Positions 55,311 through 64,000 of a stretch of DNA of 64,000 bases are shown piece by piece (the stretch's first letter is position 1; each line of letters opens with the position of its first letter). The translations under genes and the position numbers were made by a program. The notes beneath the pieces were generated by a model. That model was not told where the DNA came from. It was given only the letters and a program-made list of their open reading frames with translations, and did not search any database. This DNA comes from Nephrocerus scutellatus (lineage: Eukaryota; Arthropoda; Insecta; Diptera; Pipunculidae), in NCBI GenBank assembly GCA_947095585.1, contig OX352763.1:38738010-38802009 (forward strand). Reading direction: 5' to 3'.

Positions 55311-55724
55311 CTGAAAGCCCAACTGAATTTCCTAAATTAAATTTTATGAAAACCAGCTTGACCTGGTTAAAAAAACAAAACCATATAACAGGAATTTGAC
55401 GAACGAGAAATATAATCTCTATATCGAAATACCGAATTCGGTGCTCCTGACGAGTTTTGATGCGAAGGTCCCAAAGGTTTATAACTAAACGATCACTTTC
55501 GAGTTATAAGAGTTTCTTTTTCGCACAAATCAATGGGATGGAATTTATTTCTGGGAATGATTAGTTTGTGAGGTGAAAAATACTCCTGAGAAATGTGAAA
55601 TCTCTGTTAAAACAACACTCTCGCAACAAAGTAAACAGCTGCTGGCAAAAACGCGCTGACAACATTTTACAAATCCCAACAAAGACTGTCACGTTGTTTT
55701 GGTACCTATTTGGACCGTTGCTAT
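55311..55724. other. No gene seen
   Basis: Spacer; short overlapping frames without domains. Confidence 0.35.
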
Positions 55725-55850
55725 ACAAGGCATTGCTTCTCGCAAAACTTCGTGTTGTGTGTGCTACATTTTTGCACACAAATGGAAGGGACTTACAATT
55801 TAATGCCGTATCCGAAAGACGAGTTGAGAAGCTTGCACAGATCGATTAAA
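55725..55850 (-). repeat. tRNA-derived SINE, 3' part, minus strand
   Basis: Minus-strand GATACGGCATTAAATTGTAA, then ATTTGTGTGCAAAAATGTAG and the GCGAGAAGCAATGCC end. It matches the last half of the 53.2-kb copy. The tRNA head is missing. Confidence 0.65.
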
Positions 55851-56679
55851 TAAATACTGGTGGCTTGACTGGAAAAAATTGTTATTGTGACATAATGTTT
55901 CCAAGTCGAAGATTTTGTTTGCATTAAAAAATCAAAGGTAAGTTCAACTTCTGGTTTATCTGTGATGACAATCATAAAATAAATATAAGACGCACCGTCG
56001 CCTAGTGGAATTCTGCAGTTTGGAATATAGTATTTACGAGTGACACCATTATGCCATTTCTGTTGATTTCAGGTCATGAGTAACAGAAATATGCACGTCA
56101 CATCACATGACAAGTGGGGTAGATAAGGATCCTTATGCACTCTTTCTTTTTTAAATAAAATCTTTTATGTGACGACAATAAACCGTAAACGCCGATTCAG
56201 ACTCATTTGTTTTTCCGCCATCTTTTCGCGTCTGGTGTTTTCTTTGGCTTTCTGTCACGGGCACAGACAGGAGTACATGCATTTTTAAATTCCATTTCAT
56301 AGTTTGTGCTCACACACGACTTATCTGTAGAAAAACAACTAAATGCCGGCAAAACAGATTTAGCAAAGAGATGCTCCATCAAATGATGAATGATTCATGA
56401 CTTTTTCCACGATATGGCATACATCATAATTATATACACATTCATCACGATATTACCAATTTCTATTTTTTGTGTTATTTTTGAATATGGTTCATCATGC
56501 CTTAAAAATTGCGAGAATGTTTTAATTCTTTTCAATGGTTAACGATTTATTAACTGATATTCTCTTTCCGTAAGCAAATACTCGTATATTCCATTAGAAA
56601 CTATTCTTTCTGTTATATTCATAAAGTATCCTACAGCTGCAAATAAGCGTATTTATGCTAAACATATCCTTGTTTTGAT
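55851..56679. other. No gene seen
   Basis: AT-rich spacer; nothing recognised. Confidence 0.4.
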
Positions 56680-57370
56680 GACTGCTATTTATTCAATCGT
56701 GACTAAGAAAAACTATATTTGCCACAATACCCACATAGTGGATATAAAAAAAATGTCCTGCGATGTCAAAACTTTGCTTTCAAATGCAGCTAAGAGGCCG
56801 GAGTGCTACTTGCTAAGCATCAAAATCTTGGATTTGAAGTGTCTTCAAAGACTAAAGTATGCTTTCTAAGGTATAAGCACCCGTGCGCCTATTTCTGTTT
56901 TCATGAGGTTATCGGCTACTGCAATTGAACTGAGATAGTTGAAGGAATGCACTACTTCAATTTTAACTTTGCACCATCTTAAACAGTGTTTGTTCTTCAG
57001 CTATCAAATATGGTCATCATGTACTTTGTTTTAGTCTCATTTACGTGAAGATTTAGTCCCGCCTGCTCAAAAGCTTATTCTTAAAAGCTTTTTATACAGT
57101 TGTTCAGCTTCTTCCAATAATATCAATATGGTCTGTCGTTAAATCAAAGTCTTATATCACTCTTCAACGCTGGGTTGAAAAGGACGCAGGCCAGTACAAC
57201 ATTTGTATAAATATAAATGATCCCTTGGCTTATAGAACTGATCATGTTAAACCGACATAGTCATTTCGGTTTATATGTGACCTCTCTCAAATATTTCACC
57301 ATCACCTGCGTAAGGCTAAATATTTGATTGGTTACTGATTTGCCTAAGACGAAACCACAGTGATATGGAA
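56680..57370 (-). pseudogene. RTE-like RT relic, minus strand
   Basis: Minus-strand pieces match the RTE-like element at 22.7-25.6 kb: LACVLFNPALKSDI-like sequence near 57205-57160, a DHIDIIG box near 57135-57110, the thumb (VVHSFNYLS-type, 56970-56930) and RHFKSK near 56855. The YADD box is degraded. Many stops. Ends are uncertain. Confidence 0.6.
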
Positions 57371-57489
57371 CAATTATGATAAATGTCTTAACTGTATTGA
57401 AGGATAGAGGTATACGCGGTTATACGACGAAAATTGCTGCACGTAAAACGTAAGTTGTGGATTGTGTGTTTATTTTTGCAGTTATGTGT

Positions 57490-59166
57490 AGTTTCAGAGT
57501 GTAGTTTCAGAGTGGATCATAGCATCGACCTTAGGATCGAGTTTTTATCCAATCCAGGAATAAGTCTGTTAAACCAAAGGAAGATGGATGGTATAACTCG
57601 AGCTGTAAAGAGGCTTGTAGGATTAGAGAGGTAAGCTTTCGGTTTTACAAAGCAAACCCTACTGAGTTAAACCGAACAAATTTTAAACGAGCCAGAAATG
57701 ATTGCAATGCCCATCTCCGGCGAGTCAAATTCGCCTACATCCAAAAATTTCGGCAAAAAATACTGCATTGTCCCAAAGGTAGTAAAAATTTTTGATCATT
57801 CGTGAAAAGATTCATTAAATACAGCCTCGTCGTCGATTCCAACGCTCATTTATAAATACATTCCAGCTCTATAGACAGGGCCAATCTGTTTGCTGCGCAT
57901 TTGCAGCTAGCTCCACGTTTCCAGATTGTGCATTGCTACCGCCTGCACCTCCGAGCATTGAACACTCTATGTTACAGATCTTCATTCGTCCTCATGCAGT
58001 TGCTAGAATTTTAAACGATCTTAAGACTCACAAATCCGCTGGGCCAGGTGATATTTCCACAATAGTTTTGAAGAGGTATTCTTCCAAGCTGGCATTACCA
58101 TTGCGTAAGCTTTTCCATCTATCCTATTCTTTTGGACTCTTCCCGATAAGTTGAAAAACAGGCATTGTCCAGCCCATACCCAAAAAAAGGTGAGCCGTCG
58201 TCACATTTTTTCGTACCTTCCCATTGCACTTACATCCATTCTTTCCAAGGTCATGCAAAACGCTGATCAATTTTCAGCTCACAAATATCTTGAAACCAAC
58301 GAAATACTTAGTGACCGGCAGTACGTATTTCGTGGGCAACGCTCCACTGGTGATTTGATAGTATATCTCACCGAACAGTGGAACCGGTCTTTGCATCAAT
58401 TTGGTGAAAGCAAATTGTCCATAACTCTAATCCAATTCACTCTTTCGCTGGTGACAGCACTCTCAGTTTCTCATATAAGTTTTAGGAGTATATTAAATGG
58501 GGAGAAAACAATAGAGTAGAATTTAACGCTTTCAAAACCCAATGCTGTCTCCTGTCGTCCAAGCGAATCCTAAACCTCATGCCATTATCCATGAATGGCA
58601 CTTGCATCGAGGAAACTGAAAAACTCGCAATTCGGTATGTGCATTAACGACAAGCTTTGTTGGAATGACTACATATTCAACGTCGCCAAAAACCTCTCTC
58701 TGGCTACTATCTACAAGGCTTTTGTTCGCCCTGAACTTGGGTACGAATGTCATATTTGGTTGGGTGCTCTTAAAACAACATTGCGAAATCAATAGACTCG
58801 CTTGAACACCGGAAGAACGTTTCATGTTTGTCACTGTTTTATTGTTCCTTCCACCAGCGATGCTCAAGGGAATAGCCAGTTACATGCCACCTCTCCTTGA
58901 GTTCAACCGTAATACTCGTGTCGCCTTAAATGCTCATCAGTTTACCCTTAAGCCTATCTTCGGTCGTACAGTTAAGTTCAGAGATTCGTTCTTCAACAGT
59001 ACAATACGTATGTGGAATGCTCTGCCAAGCTCTGTCTTTCCACATCTCTATGAACAAGGCGCAAAGCTCATATACATCTCCTCTTATCTCCTTCTTTTCC
59101 TTAAGACCCACGCTGTCCCAATCATAAAGCCGAACCCCTTTACGCGTGCGCGAATTATAAAAAAAA
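57490..59166 (+). pseudogene. Jockey-like non-LTR copy, third member
   Basis: Linker near 57540-57660 (KMDGITRAVKRLVGLER), then RT start 57933-58154 (LNDLKTHKSAGPGDISTIVL). Fingers and palm are at 58151-58400 (FRGQRSTGDLIVYLTEQ). A large internal deletion joins the palm to near the catalytic box, which reads FAGDS-like near 58443 (second aspartate position altered). The thumb is at 58510-58700, then the C-terminal region 58824-59050. The 3' end ACCCCTTTACGCGTGCGCG is followed by an A run at 59158-59165. Frameshifts and stops. Inactive. The 3' end agrees with the right arm at 34675. Confidence 0.82.
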
Positions 59167-60876
59167 CCTTGTTACATCTCATTTCTAACATACGTGGCAA
59201 AGTATGCCTCTTCTCCAATTTTTTCTCCTATCATTTTCTCCTTCAATAATTACCTTTTTAGTTCATGCATTTTTGGTGTAATGCGTGTCCTTCAACCGTT
59301 ATTATATTTACGTTACGTTATTGGTGGCGTATTAATGCATAGTAATGTCTTCAGTTATTGGAGGAGCCTTCAATCCCTCAGTTAGCTGGTCATTAAGAAA
59401 CTCTCGAAAGGACACTTTCCAATGCACGAGCATGATAACCATATGTATAAGGAAGATGAATATAATACGTATCCTAACAGAGTGGTAAACCATATCCAAA
59501 TTTATAAAAAAAAACTTTAACGGTTTTTTGAAATTCAAGTTTCCCTTATTAATTTTTTTAGTATGACACAACAATAATAAAACTTTTACAAAACCCCCAA
59601 TTTTCTTCAACTTAAAAAGGTTATTCAATGAATTTGGCAACACTTGTCGATAGAAGCCACGCATTAAGCGTGGATTGCTCCTAATCCCAACAAAACCTGT
59701 AAACAAAATACAAGTCCCCAAGAATATTTACTTAGTTTATATACTTTTTCATCAGGATTATTATACTATGGTATCCCGCAAATATAATTACACATTGTGG
59801 GTACTAACGCATACGTTCATAATACGCATTTGGAATAAGTAATAGACAACCTATTGCATAATAATTCCAATAGATAGAGCACTAATATATTTATGATCAG
59901 TATAGTTTTCCTGCTTCTATCTCCTATGGGACAGATACACATTCAAAGCAATTTTCATTTCGAAAGCGGAGGACACTGTGTCTGTTAATAATTGCAAACA
60001 AAGAGAAAATCAAGTGCAAACAGGAGGAGAGAACATGTATTTCGAACATTATTGATATGGCATTTTCTGAAAGACAACATTATTCGAGCATAAATAGAAA
60101 GTACATTAATTCTCCAGATAGCAACCAATTAATACAACACAACGATGTAACGCGTAGGCGACAACGACATTATCATCAATGGTGGTATTCGCACTACCAT
60201 TATTCTCCAATCAGTGCACTCGTATACAAACAATGGAGGATTCTATTTGAACGGCCATTATTGCCTTATAATTAGATGCAACAACCTCTGGAAATGTATA
60301 TCAATCGAATGGTAATGAACATATTTCAGTGATATGGGAAAACATCCAGTTCGACTCTAACACTTTATTAAAGTAAGTGAACCAATTTACGATACTTATA
60401 CCCCCATATTAATATCCATTTGACATTTTTATGGACGCTTTTGCTACAACAAAAATAATGTAAAGGTAAGAGGTGGGTTATTTGATAGATTTTTTTAATA
60501 AAAAGCATAATAATTATTAAGTTAAAATTTTAAGACGTTCTATGATAAATTTCCCAGCTTTATGGATTACAATGCTCTATAATCAATTTCCAGGCTAATG
60601 GTTCTCGCACAATTTTTTTGGCACAGTTGTTCTCCCCGGTCACCCAGGGTTCGTTTCTCCTCGTTGTTACAAATGAACATTTCTTTGTTATATTTTTTTA
60701 TGCTTTTCCTTTTTATTTTTCAAATTTTTGAACTCTATTGATATTCGATGATAAACTTAACATCGGTGAATATACTTAGTATAATATAGACGGAGACGCA
60801 ATAATAACTACGGAGAGGCGTGGTTATTCGGACGGACATAAAAGACTGGGTTTGTAAGGATCACCTCGCTCCGAGA
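59167..60876. other. No clear gene
   Basis: Spacer. A 72-codon plus frame at 60057-60275 (HYHQWWYSHYHYSP) is histidine- and tyrosine-rich but unrecognised. An 18-base sequence at 60642-60659 is the exact inverse of 53103-53120 (see findings). Nothing else was noticed. Confidence 0.35.
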
Positions 60877-61158
60877 AGTGGTGGTAATAAATACCACAAA
60901 GCTGGCTTGTCCGGTAAAAAACGGGTTACGTGGTGTACTTTACTGATCACCAGGCATCAAAACGAAGTTGGAAGAAAAATACCACAAAACTGGTATTGTT
61001 CGAATGAACACAGTGTTTATTTTACTAGGCACGAGGCATCAAAGCTCAGGTGGCAGCAAAATAGCACAAAAATTGGTTTTTGGTTCCAAAGAACCCGGAG
61101 TGTTTTGTATATTCCATTGGACACCTGGCGTCAACTAAGATGGTAGTAAACACAACCT
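60877..61158 (+). repeat. Tandem repeat of about 88 bp, open in one frame
   Basis: Units begin near 60877, 60965, 61048 and 61140 (GTGG.AG.AAA.ACCACAAA pattern) with spacings 88, 83 and 92. Each carries a GGCATCAAA or GGCGTCAA end. One frame stays open through all units from 60820 to 61146, giving repeats of about 28-30 residues. Whether it is translated is unknown; it has no known domain. Confidence 0.65.
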
Positions 61159-61718
61159 CACACACAAAAAAATACCAATGGCAATGGGTTAGCCGAAGCC
61201 TACCATGAAGAAGAATACTAAAATTCTCTTCTATGCCCGAAGACGTTGTCCACCGTAGTAAATTCGTCTTCTGGTTATTTGGTGTTTTCTCCCCCGATAT
61301 CACTGTATTTTAAATTTAATTCGGTAGGAATTTTATTTGGACTTTGGATTTGGAAAATAAAGATATTCTGATATACAACACTTTCTATGGCGTATATCAA
61401 TTTTAATGTATTTCCTTTTGTTTTTCTGGTGGGTATCGGGCGAGAAAATCTTTCTTTTAAATTTTAAGTTGCCTTGTCCTTCGATTTCTGTCGTGTAATT
61501 TCGTGTATTTTGCACAGAAATTAAAAAAAAAGAACAAGTACTTATTTTTATGGTGACAGAAGGGTGAAGGATTTGATCTCCCTACCTTCCGACTGTTAGT
61601 TGGAGATCAATCCATCGTGCTAATAATGCATATGTTTAGTATTCGTTAATTTAGTTGTTTACATTATGTCGGTAGTTTCGTTTGTGATTTCAGGTAGGGC
61701 ACCTAAAAGTATGCCAAT
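61159..61718. other. No gene seen
   Basis: Spacer; nothing recognised. Confidence 0.35.
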
Positions 61719-61719
61719 A

Positions 61720-62138
61720 TCCTAATATATAAAAATGAAAATTTGTCTGTATGTCTGTTTGTCTGTATGTCTGTTCGCGCATACCGATATAGTACGACCG
61801 CTCATCCGATATAGCTGAAGCTTTGCGATGTGGTGGGGACTGTTTGACTGAATGTTTGTGGTAATGGTGTTGAGTGGGTTGATGTGGTGGGTGGCTTAAC
61901 TCGAAGACCGTGAATTTTTTTATACATAAACTTATTACCAAGAGACAACTCACTGAATGATTTGCGCCCCGGCAATAAGGTGGGCTATACCCTTTATTAA
62001 AACTAAAATAAACATAATAATAATAAAAGTGCTGTAATATTTGTTAAGGGGGTAGTATCTTAAGGTGGGTTTTGAAGGTCAGTTGGGGGAAGTGTATTTT
62101 GGTGGGGGCAGCCAGGCGACGCTGGGTGTTTCAGCTAG
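61720..62138 (+). mobile_element. Helitron-like non-autonomous element
   Basis: It begins TCCTAATATATAAAAATG after an A, with a GTCTGTATGTCTGTTTGTCT repeat. It ends CCAGGCGACGCTGG (short hairpin) GTGTTTCAGCTAG before a T. It has A|TC and CTAG|T ends like the element at 49809-50735, with similar TCx TATATA starts, 419 bp. No coding capacity. Confidence 0.6.
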
Positions 62139-62439
62139 TATTTTATATTTCCTTTGCTACACATATACTTTAAGCTTTTATTTTTCTTACGATTTAGAAT
62201 CGCCTTAACAAAGATAATTTAAGCAAACACAATTAATTCCGCTTCATTTTTGTGCATAATAGTGTAATAATACTACAGCAACACCGAAAACCGCACACCG
62301 AAATAGCAGGCTGTTGATCGATTTGCAAGATTGTCTATAACATTTTTGACTTTTTCTGTATCCTTCTATAGAGTTATTTACACATCCTCCGTTATTTTGG
62401 ATCTCTATTAAGCCAGTCAATAAATTCAAAGTATAAGAT
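62139..62439. other. No gene seen
   Basis: Short spacer; nothing recognised. Confidence 0.35.
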
Positions 62440-63010
62440 TATCATCATCATGTTTGCCTCTACAACTGGAGTTCAATCCTGGCCTCCTGCAAAAAAATGT
62501 CTCCAATAGTCCTGATTTTGAGCCGAAATCTTCCAGTTTGGAATCCCTAAACTTTGGGCGTCCTGGTCTTATAGCATAGTCTTGGCCGACCTTACTGTCG
62601 TGGCTCATAATTCGTACCGCAAGAGACTTTCCAATCGGGATTCTCTTTGCTCATGCGAGCTAAGTGTCCTGCCCGCCGGAACCTATCGAGCCTAACTCTT
62701 TTCAACATGTCAACATCGCGATACCGTTCGTTAAAGAGACTCCAGAATCGTAATTTCTCGCATACGGGGCATCACTTCTCCGTAAGACTTTTCTCTGGAA
62801 CGCGGCTAAGAGGTCAGAATTATATTGCTAAGCAACCGAGTTTCGCATCCATATGAAAGTGTCCGGCATTTTGAATGTTATGGATAAATTCATGGATTTG
62901 AAGAGTCTTAATTGTGCACTCGTGCGCGTATTTCTGGTTTTATGCTGTTATTGGCTGCTACAGTTGACCCGAGATAGTTAAAGGATTGCACTACTTCAAA
63001 TTGCGATTTG
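62440..63010 (-). pseudogene. RTE-like element 3' part, minus strand
   Basis: The minus strand ends in an ATGATGATGATAA tail at about 62440-62452. It encodes the C-terminal region (RRAGHLARMSKENP near 62670-62630; RPGRPKFRDSKLEDFGSKSG at 62570-62510) and, further up, the RKVLRRS and FNYLGS-type regions to about 63000. It matches 25010-25580 and 37700-38074. Broken by stops. Confidence 0.75.
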
Positions 63011-63039
63011 GAGGATCTACATTGCTATTGATCGGGAAA

Positions 63040-64000
63040 CTACTGACTGCTCAAAACTTGGTTTGAGCCAGTAGCGCAACAATCAAGTTCTTGATGTAGT
63101 GCTTGCTCTACCTCCTAGTGGTGGTTCCCAGTTACGCCCCAACGAATCCTTTCACTAAGGATGAAAAGGACGACTTCTACAATCAGCTCAGCGATGTATA
63201 CAACGCAACGCTGAACGGAGATATCGTTATCGTGATGGGGGACTTGCATGCCAAGGTTGGCAACGACAATGAAGGACTCAAACATGTGATTGGAAAGCAC
63301 GGCCTCAGCGAACGAAATGACAATGGTGAAAGATTTGTTGATTTCTGCAACACCAACCAACTTGTAATAGGAGGCACCATGTTTGAGCATAAGACCTGCC
63401 ACAAGGTCAGCTGGGTGTCAACTGACACGAGTCTTGGTGGAGATTGGGAATTGAGCCCCGCGCTTACCCGGCTTTCGCCATTAAGCATACTCCTTAATTA
63501 CATATCACTCAACAGGAAAACCTATATTTAATATTCCATGTTTAAGTCCTGCACCATAACTGTTCAATATTATGCTACAATTGAACCCTCACAGGGGGTG
63601 TCAACTGACAGGCAATCATCATCCAACCAAATCGAACATGTGGCGATCAACCGACGTTTTAGGAGCGGTCTTTTAGATGTCCGAAACAGACAAGGATCCG
63701 ACATGGGTATGGTACGGGATCATCACCTTATAGTAGCTACTGTCCAGTTACGTACTGCATCGGTTCAAAAAACCCGCAATATCATCCGAACTCCTAGGTA
63801 TAACATCGACCGGCTTAAGATCCCCTCAGTACGCCAACATTAAGGGATCATTTATCGCAAGGAGTGGAAGCAATAAGCAGCTCACTGCCGACAACCATTC
63901 AGGAACATTGGAAGGCTGTCAAAAATGTTTTCACATCTGGAGCGGAAAGTATTGTAGGTAGAAGCCAGGCAAGGCACAGTACGTGGCTAACCGAAGATAC
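63040..64000 (+). pseudogene. Non-LTR endonuclease domain (second family), split by an insertion
   Basis: The endonuclease reads PSYAPTNPFTKDEKDDFYNQ near 63124-63183, IVIVMGDLHAKVGNDNEGL near 63220-63278, NGERFVDFCNTNQLVIGGT near 63322-63378 and KVSWVS near 63403-63420. After the insertion at 63428-63610 it continues with SNQIEHVAINRRFRSGLLDV (63622-63681) and DHHLIVATVQLR (63718-63753). GDLHAKVG has the catalytic-site position GDxN/H and DHH the final histidine pair. It differs from the 22.7-kb endonuclease and is of the type found with the RT at 2755-3900. It runs off the window. Confidence 0.8.
63428..63610 (+). mobile_element. 183-bp insertion with 14-bp target duplication
   Basis: GGTGTCAACTGACA occurs at 63414-63427 and 63597-63610, and the endonuclease coding sequence is contiguous once this segment is ignored. 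The insert is not recognised. Its minus strand has GGCGAAAGCCGGGTAAGCGC and GGCTCAATTCC, loosely like a Pol III B-box. It may be a small retroposed RNA. Confidence 0.65.

Noticed and set aside
59332..59721. 129-codon minus frame as a gene
   Set aside because: No domain or start context; A/T-run translation dominates the sequence.
1..64000. CRISPR arrays, bacterial operons or rRNA genes
   Set aside because: No regularly spaced identical repeats with unique spacers, no ribosome-binding-site-led gene runs and no rRNA-like conserved blocks were seen.

Overview
The window looks like a transposon-dominated, intron-rich or intergenic stretch of an insect nuclear genome, most likely a fly (Diptera). 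The reasons are AT-rich non-coding DNA, a roo/BEL-type LTR retroelement with an insect-retrovirus-like envelope, several Jockey/CR1-, RTE- and RNase-H-bearing non-LTR families, Tc1/mariner elements, Helitron-like elements and tRNA-derived SINEs. There is no bacterial-type gene packing. I cannot name the species.

Layout. 1-4.2 kb: a decayed CR1/Jockey-type non-LTR element with a second non-LTR element nested in it. 5.7-16.4 kb: a three-level nest. A minus-strand RNase-H-bearing non-LTR relic lies next to a minus-strand mariner relic, and the mariner is split by an almost full-length 9.0-kb BEL/Pao-type element (7328-16351, minus strand). That element has 681/684-bp LTRs, a perfect 5-bp target duplication, a PBS, a polypurine tract, gag, protease, RT, RNase H, integrase and env. 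16.8-18.3 kb: the only convincing intact host-type gene, a TATA-driven, single-exon, secreted 457-aa protein whose last third is three similar ~50-residue units (beta-trefoil-like). 18.4-22.5 kb: a dispersed end-type repeat, two of three AAGACCCC-type minisatellites, a long near-perfect hairpin and SINEs. 22.7-26.1 kb: a near full-length but broken RTE-like element. 27.8-34.7 kb: two copies of one Jockey-like family placed head to head, forming a long inverted repeat around a 1.9-kb unique spacer. 36.4-38.2 kb: a related copy holding a 5'-truncated RTE insertion with a 10-bp target duplication. 42.6-44.4 kb: an old BEL/Pao relic. 44.5-45.9 kb: a complete 1.3-kb Tc1/mariner element with an intact transposase. 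47.6-53.6 kb: modular repeats, a Helitron-like element with an internal 143-bp tandem array, a double tRNA-like unit and a complete SINE. 53.6-53.9 kb: a SPOP-like BTB-domain pseudogene fragment. 56.7-64 kb: more RTE and Jockey copies, an in-frame tandem repeat, a second Helitron-like element, and a non-LTR endonuclease region carrying a small insertion with a 14-bp duplication.

How it fits together. Almost every recognisable coding sequence belongs to a mobile element and most are broken. Only the mariner-type transposase (44661-45746) and the secreted-protein gene (16912-18285) read through without damage. The BEL/Pao element is young by its LTRs (about 4 substitutions in ~680 bp) but carries several reading-frame breaks. 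Nesting and target-site duplications give a readable insertion order. Coordinates of degraded element ends are approximate unless a target duplication or terminal repeat is described.
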